20,045 nt of DNA from Lachnospiraceae bacterium. GTDB taxonomy: Bacteria; Bacillota; Clostridia; Lachnospirales; Lachnospiraceae. The stretch lies in the NCBI GenBank assembly GCA_021202715.1, contig JAJQCL010000021.1, positions 1 to 20,045 on the forward strand, in the 5' to 3' direction. Position numbers and translations under genes: made by a program. Under the pieces are notes generated by a model. It made no database searches, had not been told where the DNA came from, and saw only the letters and a program-made list of their open reading frames with translations. Below, piece by piece: positions 7,865 to 14,336 of this stretch (positions are counted from its first letter, which is position 1; every line of letters begins with the position of its first letter).

Positions 7865-8038
7865 CTTTTCCACTCATACAGATGACATCAGCGTATCATT
7901 TTGCATCCCTTCTCGAAACCATGTTTCGGTAAAATCCAGGTAAAAAGGCCGAAAAGCTGTTTTTATTTATCGGGTTTCGCCACATATGCTTCTCCCGGCT
8001 TTCATAAGATATCTCATACCTCACCGCGGAGCAAATTC

Positions 8039-9892
8039 TTGCTGTCTTCCTTTTTCTCCCGCTATTTTTCCGCCCCCTCCGTCCGGCGGCGCATCCTGCT
8101 GCCGGTTCTTCTCGGCGCGCTCCTGGCCGGCGGTCTGTGGTTTTTCTCCCTCACCGCCTCTGACTCTGCCGTCCCGGCTGCAGCCCGGGAAGCCCCGGGA
8201 TATGACTATGAGAGCTATCAGGAAAATGCACTGCAGACGCAGGCCGCTTTCGACGCTTTTACGGAGGAACTTTTCTGTGAAATGGTCTCCGCCAATACAC
8301 TGGACCTCCACTATACGCTGACCGATCCGGAGGCCTATGGGATCGGGGAAGCTGCCGTCACTCTGGGTTCCGAGTCGCCCGACGATCTCGATGCTTCTTT
8401 CGACGGGCTCCATGAGACCCTGAATGAGCTGCAGACTTTCTCCTCGGACGACCTGACGGAGGAGCAGCAGCTTACTTACGACATTCTGGAATCCTCTCTG
8501 ACAACCTCCCTCTCTCTGGAGGAAATCTCTCTGTACTACGAGGTACTGGCTCCCACCACGGGAATCCAGGTCGAGCTGCCTATCCTCCTGGGGGAGTACG
8601 CTTTCCGGGAGCTGCAGGACGTAGAGAACTATCTGGCTCTTCTGGAGGACGTGCCCCGCTATTTCGATACAATCCTGGAACGGGAACAGGCCAAATCCAC
8701 GGCGGGACTGTTTATGTGCGATGCCCTGGCGGAATCGATCGCGGAGGACTGTCTTGCCTTCATCGCCGACCCGGATTCCCTGTATCTGGCGGAGCGTTTT
8801 GAAGAAAAGCTGACAGATCTGGGACTGAGCGGAACAGTCTATGAAGAGTATATCACCCGCCACGAAGAGATCCTGTCAGATTCCGTGCTTCCCGCCTATC
8901 AGTCTCTCGCCGACGGTCTGATCTCTCTCCTCGGCACCGGACAGTATAGCGGCGGACTCTGCCAGTACCCGGAGGGAACCGCCTACTATGAATATCTGGT
9001 GCGCGCGGGGACCGGTTCCTCCCGCAGCGTGGAAGAGCTCCGCAGCCTCATCGCCGGGCAGCTCGTTTCCGATCTCGCGGACATGTCCGCGCTTCTGAAA
9101 AAGGAGCCGACGCTCACCGACCGCTTCGAATCCTTTTCCTTCACGCTCACAGATCCGGAAGAGATCCTGCGTGACCTGCAGCAGAAAACTTCCGCCGATT
9201 TCCCGACTCTCCCGGAGACGAACACGGAACCTGTCATCCGCTCTGTTCATTCGTCCCTCGAAGCCTCCAGCAGCCCGGCCTTCTACCTCACCTGCCCGCT
9301 GGATGACCTGAGCGAGAACGTCATTTACATCAATGAAAGCTCCTCCAGCACCTCCGCCAGCCGTTTATATACGGTGCTGGCCCACGAGGGCTACCCCGGT
9401 CATCTCTATCAGACCGTCTACAGTACCTCCTGCTACACCACGCCCCTGCGGGCCGTTCTCAGCTTCCCCGGCTATTCGGAGGGCTGGGCCACCTACGTCG
9501 AACAGCTCTCCTACGGCTGGGGCGGCTCCTCCGACGCCGACCTGGCTGAGCTCATCCGGCTAAATTCCTTCGTCGGCCTCGGTCTCTCCGCCCTGCTCGA
9601 CATCGAGATCCACTACAACAGCTGCACTGTGGAGGAGGCTTATGAATTTCTTTCGGACTATATGACTGTCGACGAAGCGACGGCGGAAGCGCTCTACTGC
9701 CAGATCCTGGGGAATCCCGCCAACTATCTGACCTATTATGTGGGCTGCCTGGAAATTCTCGCACTGCGCGACGAGGCCAAGGAGATCATGGGGGAAAGCT
9801 ATAGCGACAAAGCCTTCCACCAGGCGATTCTCACAATCGGTGAGGCGCCCTTCGAGGTGCTGCGGGAGTATCTGCCGTCGTATCTGAAGTAA
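8039..9892 (+). CDS. exported DUF885 family zinc-hydrolase-like protein
   Basis: About 617 residues. The N-terminus has a basic stretch (VRRR) and a hydrophobic run LLPVLLGALLAGGLWFF, a signal peptide or membrane anchor, so the bulk should be outside the membrane. The rest is DUF885: HEGYPGH (H449, E450, H455) is an HExxH-like zinc site, EGWATYVE supplies the likely third ligand (E481), and YYVGCLEILALRDEAKE is the conserved C-terminal helix. Members are putative carboxypeptidase- or peptidase-like enzymes; the substrate is not established. The start is not an ATG: a TTG at 8039 with GGAG at 8028-8031 is best supported, but the frame is open back to a TTG at 7901. It stands alone, convergent with rsmA. 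Confidence 0.88.
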   Translation: MLSSFFSRYFSAPSVRRRILLPVLLGALLAGGLWFFSLTASDSAVPAAAREAPGYDYESYQENALQTQAAFDAFTEELFCEMVSANTLDLHYTLTDPEAYGIGEAAVTLGSESPDDLDASFDGLHETLNELQTFSSDDLTEEQQLTYDILESSLTTSLSLEEISLYYEVLAPTTGIQVELPILLGEYAFRELQDVENYLALLEDVPRYFDTILEREQAKSTAGLFMCDALAESIAEDCLAFIADPDSLYLAERFEEKLTDLGLSGTVYEEYITRHEEILSDSVLPAYQSLADGLISLLGTGQYSGGLCQYPEGTAYYEYLVRAGTGSSRSVEELRSLIAGQLVSDLADMSALLKKEPTLTDRFESFSFTLTDPEEILRDLQQKTSADFPTLPETNTEPVIRSVHSSLEASSSPAFYLTCPLDDLSENVIYINESSSSTSASRLYTVLAHEGYPGHLYQTVYSTSCYTTPLRAVLSFPGYSEGWATYVEQLSYGWGGSSDADLAELIRLNSFVGLGLSALLDIEIHYNSCTVEEAYEFLSDYMTVDEATAEALYCQILGNPANYLTYYVGCLEILALRDEAKEIMGESYSDKAFHQAILTIGEAPFEVLREYLPSYLK

Positions 9893-9955
9893 AAGCCAGT
9901 AAACCGTCACGAAGCGCTCAGCTTTTTGAAGCTCTCCAATTTTAATTCATGCCAT

Positions 9956-10825
9956 TCAAAAAAGAAGCAACCGATCCGCCAACGCCGCGAACTGCGCCAG
10001 CGTCAGGGCCTCGCCGCGCACAGCCGCGGGAAGCTCCAGGTCTGCCAGTGCCTCCTGCACCTGCTCCTTCGACAGGTTCAGCTCCGGCGCATTATGCAGA
10101 CTGTTCACCAGCGTTTTCCGTCTCTGGTTAAAGGACGCACGGATCAGACGGAACATCCATCCCTCATCCCGCACCTTGACCAGCGGTTCCTCATAGCGCC
10201 GCAAACGGATCACCGCCGACCCTACTTTCGGGCGGGGCATGAAGCAGTGCGGCGGAACATTGGCCGCCAGATACGGTTCGGCATAGAACTGGACTGCCAG
10301 TGACAACGCGCCATAGTCCTTTGTCCCCGGCCCGGCCTTCATCCGGTCCGCCACTTCCTTCTGCACCATGACGGTCAGACTCTCCATGGGAACATGGCTT
10401 TCAAAGAGGCTCATGATGATCGGCGTGGTAATGTAATAGGGAAGATTCGCCGCCACCTGAATGGGACGCCCTTCATTTCGTTCCTGCACCAGCGCCGGAA
10501 TATCTAATTTAAGGATATCCTCGCAAATCACGGTCACGTTATCATATCCGGCCAGCGTCTCCCCCAGAATGGGAATCAGGTTCCGGTCGATCTCCACCGC
10601 GACGACCTCCCGGGCCGCGCAGGCCAGGTACTGCGTCAGCGTCCCGATGCCCGGGCCGATCTCCAGCACCAGATCCTCCTTCGTCACCCCGGAGGCCGCG
10701 ACGATCTTCTCCAGCACATGCGCATCGGTCAGGAAATTCTGGCCGAATTTTTTCTGAAATGCAAACTGATGTGTACGGATGACCTCGGCAGTGCGTCCGG
10801 GGCTCCCCAGATCCGGTGTCGGCAT
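9956..10825 (-). CDS. rsmA: 16S rRNA dimethyladenosine transferase (KsgA)
   Basis: A 289-residue SAM-dependent methyltransferase that dimethylates two adjacent adenines in the 3' terminal hairpin of 16S rRNA during 30S maturation. Motifs: GQNFL (28-32), the SAM-binding LEIGPGIGT (54-62), VVAVEID, the catalytic NLPYYITTP near residue 125, FMPRPKVGSAVIR and FNQRRKTL. Length fits the family when started at the ATG at 10825, but that ATG has only a weak ribosome site (GGGAAAAG). The same frame stays open to an ATG at 10969 with GGGAGAG before it; that longer 337-residue product would begin with 30 residues of TatD and 18 out-of-frame residues (see the pseudogene). Which start is used cannot be decided by eye. 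Confidence 0.95.
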   Translation of the reverse strand: MPTPDLGSPGRTAEVIRTHQFAFQKKFGQNFLTDAHVLEKIVAASGVTKEDLVLEIGPGIGTLTQYLACAAREVVAVEIDRNLIPILGETLAGYDNVTVICEDILKLDIPALVQERNEGRPIQVAANLPYYITTPIIMSLFESHVPMESLTVMVQKEVADRMKAGPGTKDYGALSLAVQFYAEPYLAANVPPHCFMPRPKVGSAVIRLRRYEEPLVKVRDEGWMFRLIRASFNQRRKTLVNSLHNAPELNLSKEQVQEALADLELPAAVRGEALTLAQFAALADRLLLF

Positions 10826-10830
10826 AGCTT

Positions 10831-10969
10831 CTTTTCCCGCTCCAGTCTCCTGATCTGCGAGATCTCGTCGATCATCAGAGGTCTCTTTCTGGTGCAGCCG
10901 TTCCAACAGCTCGTCCCGGTCTCCGCCAAACTGTTCGTCACCATAATGAGCGTGTGTGTCAAAACTCAT
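10831..10969 (-). pseudogene. tatD remnant with internal deletion
   Basis: From 10969 the first 29 codons match the start of the intact tatD at 12990 (FDTHAHY, DEQF, GDRDELL, RLH shared). At about 10882 the sequence jumps to DNA that matches codons near 225-241 of tatD (intact LVIDVIAQIKGLERE; remnant LMIDEISQIRRLERE, in a shifted frame), ending five bases before the rsmA ATG. About 195 codons are missing. Homology to the intact copy also extends about 35 bases upstream of the start codon, to about 11004. The head is in frame with rsmA; the tail is not in frame with the head. Confidence 0.8.
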
Positions 10970-11089
10970 CTTTTACTCTCCCGTTTTTTCCATATATTTT
11001 CAAACCCTCTTCTGGTCATCTCACATTTTTCGGGTAATTCATTTTAACATAAGACACAGAATTCTTGCGCTCCCTCATCCCCAAAAGCC

Positions 11090-11132
11090 TTGATTTTGCA
11101 GCATTCGCCCTCTATAATGAAAATATTATAGA
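11090..11132 (+). promoter_or_regulatory. promoter with palindromic operator for the DUF3990 module
   Basis: TTGATT (11090-11095) and TATAAT (11113-11118) are spaced by 17 bases. TCTATAAT (11111-11118) is perfectly inverted as ATTATAGA (11125-11132) six bases on, so a dimeric regulator would cover the -10 box and start site. This arrangement is typical of self-repressing toxin-antitoxin operons. The leader is about 45 bases. Confidence 0.75.
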
Positions 11133-11170
11133 AGAACCTTTCGCCAATCACCAACAGGAGGAAAAGCCAT

Positions 11171-11404
11171 ATGGGTGAAAAACAGCAGATCTTATATATG
11201 CAGACCCGGCTTTTACGCCGGGCTTCAGAGGAGTGGAACCTTCCCATGCAAACCGTCGCCGCACGGTTTACCCGATTTGGCGTCTTTTCCTACATCGAAA
11301 AAGGGTTCGGTCTCTTTCATGTGGAAGGTGACGATGCTGTTCTTGAAGAAATCACTGCCTATCTGAAAAGCAGGGAGGAATCCAACCTTGAAGAGACTGA
11401 CTGA
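11171..11404 (+). CDS. DUF3791 family small protein, putative antitoxin
   Basis: A 77-residue protein, first in a three-gene module. The pattern FTRFGVFSYIEKGFGLFHVE followed by GDDAVLEEITAYLK fits DUF3791, a small helical family regularly found just before DUF3990 genes. AGGAGGA eight bases before the ATG gives strong translation. It overlaps the next gene by 17 bases, so translation is coupled and the two products are probably made in a set ratio. By position it is the candidate antitoxin or partner of the DUF3990 protein; no DNA-binding motif is evident, so whether it also represses the promoter is open. Confidence 0.8.
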   Translation: MGEKQQILYMQTRLLRRASEEWNLPMQTVAARFTRFGVFSYIEKGFGLFHVEGDDAVLEEITAYLKSREESNLEETD

Positions 11405-11960
11405 CGGCTTCATCCTGTACCACGGAAGTTACTGTGAAGTAACTCATCCCGACCTGAAACGATGCGCCAAATATAAGGACTTCGGTCAGGGATTTTATCT
11501 GACCACCTCAAAAACACAGGCAGAAAATTTTTCTCGTCTCTCTACCCGCAAAGCCATCGCAAATCGTCAGATCCCCGCAAATCAAACCTACGGTATTGTT
11601 TCCGTTTTTTCATTATCTTTAGATCCCTCTTTATCTATCCAGGTATATGAGGAAGCCGACATAGAATGGCTGCACTGTATCGTCGGTCACCGAAAAAAGC
11701 ATTCTTTCCCGGAAGTCATCGAGGCCATGAAAGACCGGGATATCCTCGTCGGAAAAATTGCCAACGACCAGACGAACGCAACGATCGCGGCCTACATCGC
11801 AGAAACCTTCGGACCTTTAGGTTCTTCCACAGCCGATGAGATCTGCATCCGCCTTCTGCTCCCGGAACGGCTGCAGGATCAGTACTGTTTCCGAACAAAC
11901 AAAGCGCTTCGATGTCTTCATTTTGAAAGGAGTGAACAAATATGGCTGAAGGAGAAATGA
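11388..11960 (+). CDS. DUF3990 family protein, putative ADP-ribosyltransferase toxin
   Basis: A 190-residue protein. LYHGSY near the N-terminus (H12) and DFGQGFYLTT (residues 31-40, Y37) match the H and Y motifs of ADP-ribosyltransferase-like folds, to which DUF3990 is related; the C-terminal FRTNKALRCLHF is the usual family ending. A clear third (E) catalytic residue cannot be assigned by eye. It starts with TTG at 11388; AGGGAGGA at 11372-11379 is eight bases ahead, inside the preceding gene. It likely modifies a target with NAD, possibly as the toxin of a toxin-antitoxin-type module, but target and toxicity are inference. It overlaps the next gene by 19 bases. Confidence 0.83.
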   Translation: MKRLTDGFILYHGSYCEVTHPDLKRCAKYKDFGQGFYLTTSKTQAENFSRLSTRKAIANRQIPANQTYGIVSVFSLSLDPSLSIQVYEEADIEWLHCIVGHRKKHSFPEVIEAMKDRDILVGKIANDQTNATIAAYIAETFGPLGSSTADEICIRLLLPERLQDQYCFRTNKALRCLHFERSEQIWLKEK

Positions 11961-12172
11961 CGACATCCGCTAAACACAACGCCATCGATCTGATGATCAC
12001 TCTGGTTGTCGACGAGCTGTCTCAGGATCTGCAAATAGAGCCAACAGAAATGCTCTCCCGTTTTCTCTCTTCACGAACAGGCGCGCTCCTGTATGATGAA
12101 GGATCTAAGCTCTGGTGGAGCGGTCCCTCTGACATAGCGGAAATGTACAAAGAGGAAATAGCTGATCAATAA
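11942..12172 (+). CDS. small protein of the DUF3990 module
   Basis: A 76-residue protein with GAAAGGAG nine bases before its ATG; the start lies within the end of the DUF3990 gene. It has an acidic, helical look: LMITLVVDELSQDL, then MLSRFLSSRTGALLYDEG and LWWSGPSDIAEMYKEE. Its overall pattern (helix, RF..S..., aromatic patch, G-D/S-..I.E.Y) loosely parallels the first gene, so the two may be distant relatives flanking the enzyme. I do not recognise a named family with certainty. It is probably a second partner or immunity factor. It ends two bases before the convergent tatD stop codon. Confidence 0.75.
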   Translation: MAEGEMTTSAKHNAIDLMITLVVDELSQDLQIEPTEMLSRFLSSRTGALLYDEGSKLWWSGPSDIAEMYKEEIADQ

Positions 12173-12174
12173 TA

Positions 12175-12990
12175 CTACGAATGACTCTTTGCTTCGCTCT
12201 CCAGTCCTGAACTTTTATCCTTTATGCCATAAAACCTCCGGGCATTTTCCAGACAAACCTCCTCGATCTGCTCCCGCTCCAGCCCTTTGATCTGCGCGAT
12301 CACGTCGATCACCAGAGGAATCTTCCCGGAATCATTTCGTTTCCCGCGAAAAGGAACCGGCGCCAGATACGGGCAGTCCGTCTCCAGGAGAATCCGCTCC
12401 AGAGGCATGTACTCGACCACTTCTTTTAATTTCCGGGCATTTTTAAAGGTGATCACCCCTCCGACGCCCAGATAATAGCCCATGTTCAGGTAGTCTTTCG
12501 CCATTTCCAGGCTGTAGGAATAGCAGTGCATATCCAGTGTCAGACCCTCTCCCATCTCCCGCAGGATATCCATGGTATCCTGCGCCGCCTCGCGGCTGTG
12601 GATCACCACGGGCAGATGCAGCTCCCGGGCCAGATCGAGCTGCCGCCGGAACCATTTGCGCTGCACCTCACGGGGCGTCTTGTCCCAATAATAGTCCAGA
12701 CCGATCTCGCCGACTGCCACAGCCTTCGGCCGGGCGAGCTGCTCCCGCAGCCAGGGAAGGATCGTCTCCTCCTCCTGCTCCATCTCCCAGGTCTCATCCG
12801 GGTGGAAGCCCAGCGCCTCATAAATAAAATCATAGCGGTCCGCCAGCGCATGGGTGGAGACAATCGAAGATTTGCTGTACCCTACGTTGACCAGATTCAC
12901 GATCCCCTCCCGGTGCAGCCGCGTCAGCAGCTCGTCCCGGTCTCCGTCAAACTGTTCATCATCATAATGAGCGTGCGTATCAAAAATCAT
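12175..12990 (-). CDS. tatD: TatD family metal-dependent hydrolase (DNase)
   Basis: A 271-residue cytoplasmic TIM-barrel hydrolase with deoxyribonuclease or 3'-exonuclease activity in characterised relatives. Metal-site motifs are all present: FDTHAHYDD (H6, H8), VGEIGLDYYWD, VVIHSREA, LDMHCYSYS and LLETDCPYLAP. GGGAGAG precedes the ATG by about six bases. The last 15 or so residues (KDKSSGLESEAKSHS) are low in conservation. In many Firmicutes tatD is followed by rnmV and rsmA; here the DUF3990 module and a tatD remnant separate it from rsmA and rnmV is absent. It has no clear terminator of its own. Confidence 0.95.
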   Translation of the reverse strand: MIFDTHAHYDDEQFDGDRDELLTRLHREGIVNLVNVGYSKSSIVSTHALADRYDFIYEALGFHPDETWEMEQEEETILPWLREQLARPKAVAVGEIGLDYYWDKTPREVQRKWFRRQLDLARELHLPVVIHSREAAQDTMDILREMGEGLTLDMHCYSYSLEMAKDYLNMGYYLGVGGVITFKNARKLKEVVEYMPLERILLETDCPYLAPVPFRGKRNDSGKIPLVIDVIAQIKGLEREQIEEVCLENARRFYGIKDKSSGLESEAKSHS

Positions 12991-13025
12991 CTTTTCTCTC
13001 CCGGTTTTCCCCTGTATATTTTCAA

Positions 13026-13053
13026 ATGATGATACCGGGGTCCAAAGTTATGA
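13026..13053. repeat. dispersed 28-bp repeat, copy B
   Basis: Matches 4550-4577 with three mismatches. It begins exactly where the similarity between the upstream regions of tatD and its remnant stops. Within and beyond it, ATGATACC occurs twice in direct orientation (13029-13036 and 13050-13057). Confidence 0.55.
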
Positions 13054-13111
13054 TACCCTACGAAGCCATATTTGTAAAGCGCTCGCCACGCAGGCTATGA
13101 TCCTTACACAG

Positions 13112-13152
13112 AAAAAACGAAGTCTTCGCACACACCACGAAGAACTTCGTTT
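13112..13152 (-). terminator. terminator of the SpoIIQ-like gene
   Basis: On the minus strand the arm AAACGAAGTTCTTCG (13138-13152) pairs with CGAAGACTTCGTTT (13115-13128) with one bulged base, around a nine-base loop, followed by six T residues (13117-13112). It is a strong intrinsic terminator 51 bases after the stop codon. Confidence 0.87.
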
Positions 13153-13203
13153 CTTTGCACAGACTGCCAGAAGCCATTTCCTATGCGATCATGCGCATCA
13201 CAA

Positions 13204-14172
13204 CTACTGCAGATACTCCAGCGGATCCACCGCAGTGCCGTCCTGCGTCATCATAAAATACAGGTTACAGCCCTCCAGCGCATAATATTTCGTCGGCTCC
13301 GCCAGCACCGCAATGGCATCTCCCTCATCGACGAGCTGATTTTCGGAGACCGTGATCTCCTCCAGCTGCCCGTAGGTCAGCTCATAGCTGCCGCCCAGAT
13401 CCATGACGACATAGTTGCCGATCTCCTCATCTGTACCGATCTCTGTAACAATGCCGTCCGCCGCGGCGCGGACCGTTCCCTCCGGCTCTCCCTGGATCAG
13501 GATGGAGGGGCTGACCTTATACGCATCCAGAGTCGAATAGTACACCGTCGTATCCATGCTGAATTCCCGGAGCACCTCGCCTTCTACCGGCCAGCTCAGG
13601 CTGTCCGCCTCGGAGAAGGAGAGCACATCGGAGGAGGACACATCCACAGTGCCGTCACCGGACTCTTCCCCGTCCCCGCTCTCAGAGTTCGCCGTTTCCG
13701 CGCTTTCATCCTTCTCATCCGCAGCCATCTCATTATCCGTCTTTGTCAGGGTCCCGGCATTTTCCTTCTCATCGGTTCTTTCTGCAGCGCCCTCGACGTC
13801 TTCTTCAACATCATCTGCTTCCAAAGCTGCCTCCGCCTCGGCCGCATCGATGTTTTCCGCTTCCGCAGCCGCTTCCAGATCTTCCGTCACGCCAGCGGAC
13901 GCAGGGCTTTCCTCTACGACCTCATAAGCGTCTACTGTCTCTTCGTCCGGCGCTTCCGTGTCCGGAACCGTCTCTCCGGTCACTGCGGCCGCCTCCGCCT
14001 CACCCCCGTATGTGATGGGCGTCGCGGTCTCTTCCAGTGCCAGATATGGATCCTCGTCACTGTCGCCGGTCAGACTGGCGGCTCCCGCCGCAGCCACCCC
14101 CACGATCAGCATGCTCAGAAGCATCGCGTACGTCATCCGACTGTGTACCAGTTTCTTCAGCTTTTCCTTCAA
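13204..14172 (-). CDS. SpoIIQ-like degenerate M23 (LytM) sporulation protein
   Basis: About 322 residues. One transmembrane helix (residues about 14-36, AMLLSMLIVGVAAAGAA), a long acidic Ala/Glu/Asp linker (about 40-185), then a C-terminal LytM/M23 fold (WPVEGEVLREFS to VDPLEYLQ). The fold's zinc ligands are gone: the usual HxGxD is STLDAY, YxHL is YGQL and HLHFE is NLYFMM, so it is very unlikely to cut peptidoglycan. A membrane-anchored, inactive LytM protein of this size fits SpoIIQ, the forespore partner of SpoIIIAH in the engulfment-stage channel. The TTG at 14172 is chosen: GAGGTGA lies five bases ahead and a sigma-F/G-like promoter precedes it; the ATG at 14208 would be only a few bases from the predicted transcript start. 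Another degenerate LytM family is possible; spoIID or spoIIID are not adjacent. Confidence 0.78.
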   Translation of the reverse strand: MKEKLKKLVHSRMTYAMLLSMLIVGVAAAGAASLTGDSDEDPYLALEETATPITYGGEAEAAAVTGETVPDTEAPDEETVDAYEVVEESPASAGVTEDLEAAAEAENIDAAEAEAALEADDVEEDVEGAAERTDEKENAGTLTKTDNEMAADEKDESAETANSESGDGEESGDGTVDVSSSDVLSFSEADSLSWPVEGEVLREFSMDTTVYYSTLDAYKVSPSILIQGEPEGTVRAAADGIVTEIGTDEEIGNYVVMDLGGSYELTYGQLEEITVSENQLVDEGDAIAVLAEPTKYYALEGCNLYFMMTQDGTAVDPLEYLQ

Positions 14173-14220
14173 AACAATCACCTCAGTCTTTCTTCCTGCA
14201 TAGCGCATTCACACTAAGGG

Positions 14221-14249
14221 TATTGTTACCGGATTTGGCATTCTTATTC
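14221..14249 (-). promoter_or_regulatory. candidate sigma-F/sigma-G promoter
   Basis: On the minus strand GGTAACAATA (14221-14230) fits the sigma-F -10 consensus GGNRANAHTR at every position, and GAATA (14245-14249), 14 bases upstream, fits the sigma-G type -35 GHATR and is one base off sigma-F. Spacing is one short of the usual 15. It lies about 49 bases ahead of the TTG start, consistent with forespore expression. Confidence 0.5.
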
Positions 14250-14258
14250 AAAATATAG

Positions 14259-14296
14259 AAAAAACCACCTGTTCCCGCGACTGCAGGTTCAGGTGG
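14259..14296 (-). terminator. terminator of the GLUG surface-protein operon
   Basis: On the minus strand CCACCTG (14296-14290) pairs with CAGGTGG (14271-14265) and is followed by six T residues (14264-14259). It lies 40 bases after the stop codon of the anchored protein and just before the sporulation promoter, separating the two units. Confidence 0.87.
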
Positions 14297-14336
14297 CTCT
14301 TTCAATGGGGCGATTGATTCAAAACCCCTGTCATGA

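Noticed and set aside
8021..8863. 280-codon open frame on the minus strand
   Set aside because: Shadow of the DUF885 gene.
9920..9933. AGCTT/AAGCT hairpin between the DUF885 gene and rsmA
   Set aside because: Only a five-base stem with no convincing T tract for either gene; not enough for a terminator call.
13183..14217. 344-codon open frame on the plus strand
   Set aside because: Antisense to the SpoIIQ-like gene, which has start signals, a promoter and a terminator; the antisense product has no motif.
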